Part shown: positions 54,447-64,000 of the stretch, piece after piece
Layout of the letters: every line of letters starts with the position of its first letter
Position numbering within the stretch: position 1 is the stretch's first letter
Assembly (NCBI GenBank): GCA_034387635.1
Contig: JAOANU010000003.1
Coordinates: forward strand, 1,240,001 to 1,304,000
Direction: 5' to 3'
Source of the DNA: Rhodosporidiobolus odoratus
Taxonomy: Eukaryota > Basidiomycota > Microbotryomycetes > Sporidiobolales > Sporidiobolaceae
DNA length: 64,000 nt
Notes under the pieces: model-generated
What the model was told of the DNA's origin: nothing
The model's database searches: none
The model's input: only the letters and a program-made list of their open reading frames with translations
Program-made: the position numbers and the translations under genes

Positions 54447-55738
54447 CTACGCCTCCTGCTTGACCTTCTTCTTCTTCGGCGACTCCCCTTCCGTTTCCCC
54501 ACCCCTGCTCTTCCGCTTTTCCTTCTTCTCCTTCTTCTCGCGCTTCTTCCTCGCCTTCTCGTCCTCGTCCGCGGCTTCTTCCGCCACGGGCGCCGCCATC
54601 TCCACATCTTCCTCTCGTCCAAGTTCGGCATCACCTTCCAGCGGTGCCGCCTCCTCGACCGGCGACGGGGGGTTGTGGTACTTCCCTTGTCCGCCAACCG
54701 CCTTCATCCCGGGCAGATCCAACCTAAACTTGAGCAGCTCCTCTGGCTGAGTACGCTTCTTATCTCCCAGTACCGATGCCCGCTTCTTCGCTGCCGCAGA
54801 CGGGTCGGCAAGCTCCTCGGCGCTGAGGATGGCACCGGGGACGGGAGAGGGCTGGGAGGCGATCAGGGTGGAGTGGCCTTCGTTGAGAACGGCAGAAGAG
54901 GCGGAAAGGACGGAAGGAGGGAGGGCGCGGTTGATGACGAGGGTGTGGGTGACAGGACGAGGGGCTGCAGCAAATCTCAACTTAGCGGGGCAGAAGGGAC
55001 CATGTAAGGCAAGAAGAGCGCACCTTGGTACAGTTTGTTGCCTTCCCTTTTCCGCGGCACAAGCGGAACGAGACTCTGCAGTTCCTTCGCTCCAGGAGTA
55101 TCTTGAACGTCTTCGGTTCCCTCGACGCGTTTCCGCTTGTTATTGACAGTCGAGGTAGACAAGAAGACGTTGTAATCCGCTTTCTTCGCAGTGAGGTGAC
55201 CGACAGCTTGCCGAGGATCGACACCTTTTTCGGGAAGGGTCAGCGTGAGACCGTCGAGATGCTTGAGCTTGAGCTGCAGGAGGAAGGAAGGTGAGCACGG
55301 CAGGAGAAAATACAAATGAGGCAGAGGACATACTCCGGTCGGAACCCTGACCGCCCACAACTCAAGTTCCTTGTCGTCATTTAACGCATCCCAGTCCAAG
55401 TCGGCGTGCTCCTTGTCGACCTTTACGGCCTTGAACCCGGTTGGCGGGGTGTATTTCCTGCACCGCCCCGAATGGAAACAGTGAGCACGGACGAGCATCA
55501 GGCATTGAGGGATTCTGACTGACTGTGAGGAGGGGTCTACGCGTCGCTGTTGTGTTTGTTGTGGCTCAGGCGAAGCAGAGTCGCGTCCTGACGAGGAAGA
55601 CGAGGAAGACGAGTCGGAGTCGGAGTCGTCTCCGCGAGATGAAGACGAGGAAGGGGAAGCTGAGCTGGAAGAGGGAGCAGGTGAGGGTGCCTTGGAGGTA
55701 TCAGGTTGTTTGCCCTTCTTGGTGGTCGATTTGGCCAT
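54447..55738 (-). CDS. RPA34: RNA polymerase I subunit Rpa34 (A34.5/CAST family)
   Basis: Subunit that with Rpa49 forms the TFIIF-like heterodimer of Pol I. Start at 55738: MAKSTTKKGKQPDTSKAPSP, followed by a Ser/Asp/Glu-rich region. The dimerisation domain begins after an intron: RKYTPPTGFKAVKVDKEHAD, LDWDALNDDKELELWAVRVP, then LKLKHLDGLTLTLPEKGVDP, KKADYNVFLSTSTVNNKRKR and KELQSLVPLVPRKREGNKLY. Another exon gives APRPVTHTLVINRALPPSVL. A long tail turns acidic and then Lys-rich (KREKKEKKEKRKS, SPKKKKVKQEA), ending at 54447-54449. 'Y-x-PP-x-GF' at the start of the domain and the Lys-rich tail are typical of fungal Rpa34. Confidence 0.85.
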
Positions 55739-55829
55739 TCCTAGTAGTAAGCCTCAAACAGCTGTAAGAGGAAGTGTGATGAGAAATGGGTTGACCTGCC
55801 ACTGCTCCCACACTCAAGCTAGATCGGAT

Positions 55830-57121
55830 ATGTTACAACCCCGGAGACCCTTAACAACCGCTCAAGAAGCCCGCCTAATCCGCCATCTCGACGAGCAACT
55901 GCTCAGGCTCAGCGGAGATTACGAGAGCCGTCATTCTCTCTCGTCACCTTTACAGACGATGGATGACTTCCTGGACGCCGTGAGTCAGCTGCTACATCGC
56001 TAGGAAGGTAAGCTGACCCCCTACACGCTCCCCGCAGATCCTCCCCTTACTTTGCTTCGTCCTCACCATTCCTGCCGCCCCACCTTCTTCCGAAATACGC
56101 ATCCAGTCCTTCCTCCAGCTCACAGGTGATTCTGCATACCAAGCTCAGTCGAGCCGAACTAATTGGAGATCCCGCAGGCCTCCTTCCGCCTGCCCTAGAC
56201 GGCTACACGCTCCTCGACGAATCGCTCCCTCAGCTCTTCGACGTCCTTTCCCGCTTTGATCAAGGCTGGGTCGCCGTCCTGCACGGGCGCGAATGGGATT
56301 CTGCGCTCGGAATTGCGCGAGGCGTAGACGGTGGCGGCAAGATGCGAACAACGGATAGGATCCGGCTCGAAAGTCTGATCAAGCAGGTTAGGGCCGTCCT
56401 CGCGGTTGGACTGGGATTGCCTGAGTTTGTCCCCCTCGAAAACGACCCCTTCCAGGAACTGCTGAAGCAGCAGGAAGGACGGAAAGGACCGGTCTTACTG
56501 AAGGAGCTCAGGACGCCGGCAGGTCAGCAAGGGCAAGCAGGGGGAGAAGCCGACATGCAGCCTGCTTCCAGCACAACCACACCAGCCCTCACCTCTGATG
56601 ACGACGGAGATGACGTCATGTCTCTCGACACCAACATTGCTACACCCTCTGCGTCTTCCCTCGCCGATGAGGAAGAAGAAGGATCCGACTCCGAATTCGA
56701 AGAAGTGGCCGTTTCTGGTCCACCTCTCACCGCTCCTATCCCTTCCGACTCCTCGCTTTACACTCTCCCTTCAGCCTCGACAGCCTACTCCGACGCACCC
56801 GCCGCTGACGGTTCCTTCGCCATCCACTTCAGCGGACCTCCTCCGCCAACCTTGCAAGATGGCGAGGTCTCGCTACAGGACGGAGCGACTCCGATCGTTG
56901 ATCAGAGTCGGGGGTTCGATCCTGACGAGGAGTATCCGCCCGAGGACGAAGTTGGCGAGCGAGTTGGCGAGGAAGGAATGGATGAGGCTGGAGAGGGGCA
57001 GATGGAGGATGGAGTGGAAGAGGCTACGCGGGAGAGGGTGAAGAGGGTCTTTGCGCAGGCAGAGGACGTGCTGGATGAGCTGAGAGCTCGAGGGGCATGT
57101 TGCGAGGGAGTGCGAGCGTAG
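55830..57121 (+). CDS. Unknown protein with acidic C-terminal half
   Basis: ATG at 55830 gives MLQPRRPLTTAQEARLIRHL, then DEQLLRLSGDYESRHSLSSP and TMDDFLDA. One intron (about 55980-56038) leads to ILPLLCFVLTIPAAPPSSEI and RIQSFLQLTGDSAYQ; a reading frame from about 56126 continues AELIGDPAGLLPPALDGYTL, LDESLPQLFDVLSRFDQGWV and AVLHGREWDSALGIARGVDG. The second half is rich in Asp, Glu, Ser and Pro (GSDSEFEEVAVSGPPLTAP) and ends in a helix, RERVKRVFAQAEDVLDELRA, with TAG at 57119-57121. The first 200 residues look helical and folded. I do not recognise a family. An upstream in-frame ATG at about 55779 is possible, but the one at 55830 fits the more conserved-looking start. Confidence 0.75.
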
Positions 57122-57755
57122 AGTCGCTGTGCCGACTCGGCCCGCCAGGCCTGGGACCTGTGCAGGCAGTCGTCCGGAGTCGAGGAAGAACCCACGCTGG
57201 ACGTAGCTACGGCGCGCTCCGCGTCTTCTGCCTCACATCCTACTACTCATCCCGCTTGCCTAGCAGTGCTCTTGCTTTTCGGTGCGCGGAGCTTTTCCCC
57301 CTCTATCCGCCTGTCGCCTCCCCTTCTCTCCGACCGACGCCTTCTCCATCATCGTCCATAGTGTATAGACTGCACCACCTTATCCTGTTGCTGTATTTTA
57401 TTGTACGAGTCTTGCACCCAGGATTTTCTTTTCGACCCTTCCTTGTGGGGGCACACTTGCTCAGCCTCTGCGGAAAGCCCCGCCGGCTTGACCGGACCTC
57501 TGCGGCATTCGCACTTGCTTTTCCATGCAGGCGGCATGGAAGCAGCCCAAGTGGGAGTTCCGGTTGACTGCGATGGAGGCTGTGCAGCTCGCTCCTTTCT
57601 ACTTCGCTACCTCGTCGACGTCGACTCGACTCGTACAAGCTCTTACAGCTGGTCTGCTTTGCTCGTACCAGACAAAGATCCCAGCCACCCGCTCTTTGCT
57701 CTTGCTCCTCACTGCCCTCGACCCCACCTACCTCGTCAACTTGTTCCCTCAACGA
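57122..57755. other. Intergenic region upstream of the Inn1/Fic1-like gene
   Basis: About 630 bases with Ser/Leu-rich chance frames on both strands and no family signature. It should contain the 3' end of the previous gene and the promoter of the C2 protein. No RNA gene recognised. Confidence 0.45.
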
Positions 57756-60422
57756 ATGTCAACTCCGCCTCAACCGAAAGAGCTAGGTTTACTCATAGTA
57801 GTCATCCTCAAAGGTCAGCATCTACCCGACCCCCACAAGTTCAGCAAGCAGGACCCTTTCGTCGTCTGCTCCCTTTCAAGCGATCCGGACAAGGAGTACA
57901 AGACCAGGGTGGACAAGGGTGGAGGACAGCATCCTGGTATGTCTGCGTGATTCCGACTAGATCGAAGACATGGGAATTGCTGAACGTGTCTTGTACGCAG
58001 TCTGGGACGACGAATTCAGGTTGCGGGTTTTCGAGCCGCAAGAGGGCGAGAAGAGCATTCTCAACCTCAAGGTCATGCGCGAAGAGCGAAAGGACGACGT
58101 AGAACTCATTGGCGAAGCCAACATCTTGGCAGACGGGTCCTGGAAGGAGTTTGACGGTACATTTCTGTCGTCTTCTTCTTTTCTTTGCCCCGCTCCTTCC
58201 GCTCGGCTCACGGAGGCTTGTCATCACAGAGTGGGTCGAGCTGAAGGAGAATGGCAAATACCGGGGCGAGCTGTACCTTGAATGTACATTCTACCCAGTC
58301 GAGGTGCGTCGTCGTCTTCATCTTGGTCCTGCGTGCCAGACCGCCCTGACTCGCCTTTTCCGGCTAGCTTGCCAAACCCAGACCACGCATCTCGGACATC
58401 CAGCGTCGACCTTCGAAGCTCGACCATTCCTCTCGAATGTCCCGCAACCCTGCCGCACCTCCGACTTCGTTCATGCAAGCCGCGATGTCGAAGCTGTCGC
58501 TGCAAGAACAGCAAGGGCTGTCGACGATCAAGGCGGACTTACCACCACCTCTTCCGCCTAAAGCTCCGCACCTTCGAGCTAAGCAGCCCGCATCGAGCGC
58601 GGCACTTCTTCCTTTTCCGGGCGACCCCGACCCGCCAGCATTGCCAGAGTCGCTGAAACCTGGACAACGTCCTGGCCCAGTGCAACCTCCTACAACCGAG
58701 CCTCTACCATCCGAGCGCCTCTACCAGCAACAGCAGCAGTATGAGCAGCAGCAGTCGAACATCGGAATGGCAGAGCATCTTCCCTACCCCGGAGCGCTCC
58801 AGCAAGGAGGACGAGAGCAGCCACTCCGAACGTCGCCCTCCGCCGGCATCTTCCCGCCGCAGCTATATCCGCATCACTCGTCTCCAGATGCAGCTCCTCT
58901 GCAATCTCCCACGCCTTCCATACACGTTCAGCCTTATCCGGCGTCCGCGCAGCCCTATCATACCTCGTATGCTGCGCCGACAGGACTGACCGGGCCGGCC
59001 TACGGTCCGAATTCCCCAGCACGTTCGACGACCTCGCATCTGCCTTACTCAGGTGCTAATCAGTCACTTCCCTCGCCGATGCCGCATCCCTTTAGCCCGT
59101 CTTCCCCCTCTGCCATTCAGCAACATCCTCAATCTATGCAGCAGTCGCAGTATCAGCATGCGACCCACCCTGCGACGTCGCCACAGCTGGCCCACCTCCC
59201 CTCGCCGCGTCCGGCCTCGTTCTACGGCAGCCCAAGTGGCGGCTACCCCTCTCACGTCACGACTCCCACAACGTCCCAGCGTCCCGATCCGTCTCCTCCT
59301 GTACGTTCAACGAGTCCGACCAGCCCGCTGGCCATGCCTGGCGGCCTTCCAGGTGGTTTCCGAGCCGAAATGGCACCACCCGTTCCTCCTCGTTCTCCAA
59401 TTTCTTCACCTCCTCCTGCCATACCTCCTTGTCCGACTCAACGTCATTCATCTTCCTCTGCCCTGCCTCCTGCTCGTCCGTCTCCCATGTCTCCACCACC
59501 TCGTCCAGAGACCTCTCGACCTCTCCCTATCAACCCCGCCGGTGACGCTCGCCCTTCCCGTACGCCTGCCCCGTCAGCCGTCGCTCAGAAACATCTCGAA
59601 GCCACCGCCGAAGCATCAAGGCCGGGCGGTGCTCCCGGTCCCCCTGCTTACTCGCCGCCCGTACCGCCGAGACCACCTACGAGGGCCGAGGGGTCTGGCA
59701 GCTCTTTCAGTAGCCTGCAGGAGCAGGAGCAGGAACATTGTCAGAAGGACGAGAGGGAGGAACGAGAAGCACGAGTCAGGGCGCAACAGGAAGAGGAAGA
59801 ATGGCGGATTCAGGAGATGAGAAGGGAGGCAGAAGATAGGTGGCGTCGGGCGGAGGATGAGAGGCTCGAACGCGAGAAGGCAGAAACTGAACGGCGTAGG
59901 ACTGAAGAAGCGGAGCGGAAGAGGCGGGACGAGGAGGAAGATGCTCGCCGTCGTCGGGTCCAGCAGGAAATCGAGAAGGAGCGCCTGGAGCGGATTCAGG
60001 CTGAGCAGCGGGAACGAGCGGACCGCCTAAGGCAGGAACAAGAGGATTCGCGACTCGCTGCTCAGCTCGCGGCCGAAGCGGAGGAGAACGAGCGTAGGAA
60101 GGAGGCGGCGAGGAGAGAGGCGGAGCGGAGGGCCGATGAGGAGCTGGCTCGCAAGCTGGCGGAGGAGGATCGGCTCGAGTCTGAAAGGGCTCAGATGGAG
60201 AGGGAACGGCAAGACGAGGAGTATGCTAGGCGGTTTAGGGAGGAGGAAAGTCGGAGGGAAGCGGTTGAGAGAAGGGAAAGAGAGCAAGCAGACGAGGAGT
60301 TTGTTCAGCGAATGAGGGATGAGGAAGAAGATCAGCGGCAGCGGAGGATGGTCGAAGACGAGCGGCTGGCTAGGCAGCTTGCGGAGCAGGAAGCGGACAG
60401 GTCAGGCGGCAGACAAGGTTGA
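57756..60422 (+). CDS. C2-domain ingression protein, Inn1/Fic1-like, with long R/E-rich coiled coil
   Basis: Likely cytokinesis factor coupling the actomyosin ring to septum formation. ATG at 57756: MSTPPQPKELGLLIVVILKG. The C2 domain continues QHLPDPHKFSKQDPFVVCSL, VWDDEFRLRVFEPQEGEKSI, LNLKVMREERKDDVELIGEA, WVELKENGKYRGELYLECTF and YPVE over four or five exons. One uninterrupted exon from about 58370 then encodes a Pro-rich region of about 400 residues with many PxxP sites (LPPPLPPKAP, PPVPPRSPISSPPPAIPP, PPVPPRPPTRAEG), as expected for SH3 partners such as Hof1/Cyk3. The last 220 residues are an Arg/Glu-rich single helix or coiled coil (EREKAETERRRTEEAERKRR). TGA at 60420-60422. Yeast Inn1 and S. 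pombe Fic1 have C2 plus PxxP but not this helix. Confidence 0.82.
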
Positions 60423-60773
60423 GAAGGCCGGCGAGTGAAGGACGGTCGAGGCCGCGGTCCGTCCCCTCCTCTTGCCTTACTCGGTCTAGGTGATTGCTGT
60501 AGGAATGTTTCTTTGTTATCCGTACTCGCAGTCTCTCGCAGTCCAGCGCAAGAACATATGAAAGAAGCGGATCAATTCGCGACGAGTCGCGATGCATCAC
60601 TCAACATTGTCCGCTCGTGTTTCTGACCACTCTAGTCCGACCACAACGCAACACTTCTCGTCACCCAACTCTATACTCGTTCCAAATTACCCGGAGCTAC
60701 TCTCATCAGCTACACCTATCTCTTCAAAGCTTCAGCAGGCTTTGCTGTTGCTTGAGTACATCCTTCCTTCAAC
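60423..60773. other. Intergenic region upstream of the arrestin gene
   Basis: About 350 bases between two + strand genes, relatively AT-rich from 60590 to 60770. It should hold the terminator of the C2 gene and promoter of the arrestin gene. Nothing else recognised. Confidence 0.45.
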
Positions 60774-63700
60774 ATGTCCGCAGACGCTGCCATGTCCGGC
60801 CTCGGCATCACCTTCGAAGCGCCCACTCTCGCTCAAGACGACTACGATGCACCTTACCATCGTCCCTATCGCGGCCATCCAGCCCATGCACCACACCTGA
60901 ACCGCACCCTTCAGCACTCCGTCTCTTGTGATGAGGGCCTCAACCGCCATCTCTACCTCAAGCAGGAAGCGATGATTCGTCAAGCATCGGACGACTCTAC
61001 CGGGAGCGGTGGACAGAAGCGGGTACGAATCGCCGTTGGAACGCCGGAGGTGTTCGGCGGTAAAGAAGCGAATTACCACTACCAGCCGCATAACCTCTCT
61101 CCCTTGTCCGACTTCGACACTTCCTCCGCATCCGACACGAACTCTTCTCAGCCCTTCTCGCCTGCCTCGCTTTCCGACCTCCCCTCTTCCACCGAGTCTG
61201 GTGCCTACCCAACCTTTTACGCCCAAGCGCCTGCTCCTCTCCTCGATCATCTGTCCCACCATGAACCTACTGCACCAGGCATGGAGAGCGCCCAGTCTCG
61301 TCCATACCCTCCCGTCATCTCGTCGCTCCACCCCGGTCAGCCGCCCCGCCCTTCCCGCCTACCGGCATTCCTGCAAGAACGGCAGCGGGCTGGTGGAGGA
61401 CTGGCTCGCCCTCAGTCGATGATGGAACTCGGTCAGGCATATGCACGCCCTACGGCTGCTCTACGTGGCCCGCGAGCTGAAGAGCAGCACCTCGAGTACT
61501 CGCACTACGAGAGCACGCCTGACGCAGAGGCCGTCGCCGTCCAACCTGCCCTAACCCAATTCTCACCGGACAGTATCCCTAGTAGTGCGGGAGGGCTGCA
61601 GCGTCGTCACCTCGAGCGAGAACTAGCCGAGCAGAAGCAGCTATTGGAAGAGGAACGCCGTCGCCTGCGCACTTCCGACCTTCGGCCTCGTGAGCCAGCT
61701 CAGCCCATTGAAGACTCTCGCCGTGCGCCGCCGCGACACCGTTCACGATCGATGTCGGTCCAGGGTTTGCAGCAACTAGCGCAGGTAGAAGCGGCGGAGC
61801 AACGCCATCTTCGACGATCGCAGTCGCACGGCTTCTTTCAGGACGTTCAGGGTACGCGAGGCGAGGAGGATGAGCAGGAATCGGTCATCTCGCTCGAAAA
61901 CCGACCTCTTGGCGGTCCTGCCTCCGTCACCCGCCAGAGCACTCTGCTGACGGCCGGCGCCAGCACCGTTCGCCGTCGGAAGGAGCTCAACCGCCTTCTT
62001 GCCCCGTCCAGCAAGAAAGGCTCAGCCGGTCTTCCCAGCATCACCGGGTCACCTACACCTTCTGCCGCCTCATCAGCCGTCACTGCTTCGACTCGGGTCC
62101 CGCCATCTTCTCGCGCTTCAACTGCTGTTCCGACCATTCCTTCTCCGGTCTGCCTCGAACAATCGAAGGGCACGAGTCGTGCTCGGGTCGAGCTCGACCT
62201 CATGCTGGAGACGCCGCTCGTTGTCGAAGGCGGAACGCTGAAGGGCAAGCTGGAATTGAGGGTGCGGAAACCGAAGGACAAGGAAGGCGAGGTGTGGATC
62301 GGAAAGCCCAAGGTCAGGGTGATCGGTTTCGAAGGTATGTCTGCCGTTCAACCTCGTCGGTCTCGTAGCTGATCCTTGGGATCGTGTACAGAACTGGCTT
62401 CGCACGATGCCCGATACATCTTCTTCCATCACGCCGAATCTATCTCTTCCATCAGCTCGCCTACTGCTCCTTCGCTCAACCTTCCCTGCTTCGACACACA
62501 TCCGGACGGCGAGGGCTACTGTCGGGCTAAGCTCGGCCAGCATACCATCCCTGTTCGCATGACTTTGCCGGTTGGCAAGGGAGCCAAAGGCCCATGGAAA
62601 GGAAAGCAGGGCGTTGTCCGCTACATCGCCATCGCGTACGTTCATCGCATGATAGACCGCTCGGGCATATTCTAACTTCTCTCTTCATCCAGTTCCGTCA
62701 AGCTCAAATCGAAAGCTGGCGCCGATCGTTCCATCGCTCACTTCTACCGACATGTCGAGGTCTTCCCCTACTTCAACCCGGCACTCGCACTCGCCCCGGC
62801 CATCAAGCCTCTCGAGGCGGAAGCTGCCAAATCACTGTTCTTGGGTGGAAGCGGGAAAGTCAGCCTCAAGGCTTCGATGCACCGCGAGACATGGGTCGCG
62901 GGTCAGCGCTGCTACGTCGACGTCCGCGTCGAGAACGAGTCGAGCAAGAAGGTGCGGCTTTCTCTCTCCCTCGTCGCTTGAGCCAACCTTATTTACCGTC
63001 ATTCTTCTTGCAGATCAAAACACTTACCCTCGCTCTCATTCGTACAACAAGCATCCATCGCCCCGGTACAGACGGTGCTCCTTCTCAAAGCCAGACTACC
63101 CGGAAGAAGATCGCGGAGACTACCCTGGAGATGGGCAAGAAGGGTACGAAAGGCGTAACCGCGAAGGGCAGTTGGGTGGGCGTCGACGCCGGCGAGTCGG
63201 CGGACTTCTCGCATTCACTGCTTGTGCCGGTACGTAGCCTGCGTTTCGTGATCACCTAGACATGAGCCCCTGACCCTTTCGACCATCTGCAGTCCGACGC
63301 CCTATCCATCCCTCGAGGCCGCCACGTCGAGATCAGCTACCTTGTCAAGGTCTCCGTCTCGGGCTCCCTTTCCGCCGATGTCGCCGCCGACATCCCCATT
63401 CGCATCCTCAACTTCGTCTCTCTGGATCCTCCTCCTGGGCACACCGGCGCATCTCCCGTCGTCGAGCAGCAGGCTCAGCCTATGGCCCGGACTTGGAGCT
63501 CGAACACCCTCAAATCGCAAGCCCCAACTGTACAAAAGCGCCAAGGACCTCTGATGAACCGCATGGTCAGCATCGACTCCCTTCGTCTCGAAGACCTCAA
63601 CGGTGGACGGGGTCCTAGCCGCCTTGGAAGGCCTACCCTTTCCCGCGTCGCCTCCGCCGACTCCGTGCGAACCGGAACGATTTCGCCAGCGCTGGGTATC

Positions 63701-64000
63701 GAAGAGGATCTCCTCAATCACTCGCCCCTTCTCTCTGGAGACAGGGACAGCTTGCGTCCCACCGACGCTCGTCCGGACGCCCTGGTCGGTCGCGCCCTAC
63801 AGCGCCAGCTTCAACACCAGATGTCAATCGATTGCATATCGTCCGCCATCGCTTCCGCCACGGCTCGTCGTCAAGGTCTCGAACGGCAACCAAGCTTCCT
63901 TCGCTCTGGTACCCGCAGTGCAGACGATCATCGCTGGGAGGAGGAAGAGCACGGCGGTATCGAAGTCGAGTTACAGTCCCCAGAAGACAGCGGGAACCAT
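60774..64000 (+). CDS. Arrestin-domain protein with long disordered N-terminus (3' end outside window)
   Basis: Alpha-arrestin-like trafficking adaptor, related in layout to fungal ART/PalF proteins. ATG at 60774: MSADAAMSGLGITFEAPTLA. About 450 residues rich in Ser, Pro and Gln follow, with a short helix (RRHLERELAEQKQLLEEERR). The arrestin N domain starts RARVELDLMLETPLVVEGG, TLKGKLELRVRKP, GKPKVRVIGFE, LASHDARYIFFHHAESI and GYCRAKLGQHTIPVRMTLP. The C domain reads GGSGKVSLKASMHRETWVAG, QRCYVDVRVENESSKKIKTL, TLALIRTTSIHRPG and RGRHVEISYLVKVSVSGSLS. After FVSLDPPPG the frame remains open, Ser/Arg-rich, to the window end, so the protein is truncated here by the window, not by mutation. Introns lie near 62334-62391, 62637-62692, 62953-63013 and 63230-63292. 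Cargo is unknown. Confidence 0.88.

Noticed and set aside
1..64000. CRISPR arrays, bacterial operons, biosynthetic cluster
   Set aside because: The window is intron-rich eukaryotic DNA with unrelated housekeeping genes; no spaced repeats, and no set of genes for one pathway.

Overview
The window is nuclear DNA from a GC-rich, intron-dense fungus, most likely a basidiomycete red yeast of the Rhodotorula/Rhodosporidium type. This rests on many short introns (about 45-150 nt) with GTGCGT- or GTACGT-like donors and CTGAC-like branch sites, compact intergenic gaps, genes on both strands, and fungal-specific families (Zn2Cys6 regulator, Fps1-like aquaglyceroporin, Rpc31, Rpa34, Inn1/Fic1-like C2 protein). 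The species call is inference. Coding spans below run from start to stop and include introns; most internal junctions were placed by eye from protein continuity.

Layout. 0-10 kb: aldo/keto reductase (+), a YCK-type casein kinase I (-), a membrane-anchored LEA-2-like protein (-), mitochondrial ribosomal protein mS35/Rsm24 (+), and an Ecm15/MTH1187-type protein (-). 10-17.5 kb: a Zn2Cys6 transcription factor (+), a decayed gene (+), and the E1-beta subunit of branched-chain keto acid dehydrogenase (+). 17.6-26.4 kb: a very large disordered protein (-), Pol III subunit Rpc31 (-), and a MATH-BTB protein with an acidic insert (+). 26.8-36.1 kb, all on the minus strand: alcohol dehydrogenase, ribosomal protein eS30, MCM-binding protein, and an Mnr2/Alr-type CorA magnesium transporter. 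36.4-48.4 kb: CHORD-CS co-chaperone (+), a small Cys-tail protein (-), Fps1-like channel (-), free-methionine-R-sulfoxide reductase (+), a second Cys-tail protein (-), a coiled-coil protein (-), Snu13 (-), and a poorly resolved gene pair (-). 48.4-54.3 kb: MacroD-type protein (+) and 26S proteasome ATPase Rpt4 (+), followed by a roughly 1.5 kb unidentified segment and a second copy of the Rpt4 3' exons. 54.4-64 kb: Pol I subunit Rpa34 (-), an unknown acidic protein (+), an Inn1/Fic1-like C2 protein (+), and an arrestin-domain protein (+) that runs off the window.

Most genes are housekeeping and do not form a pathway cluster. The least ordinary signals are: two paralogous small proteins ending in a cysteine cluster after a conserved MR-x-x-GG-C stretch; a decayed gene with intron boundaries still visible but several stops and frame changes; the Rpt4 3'-end duplication; a possible intron-split start codon in eS30; and a large acidic insert inside a BTB domain. 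No tRNA, rRNA, CRISPR array or intact transposon was recognised.
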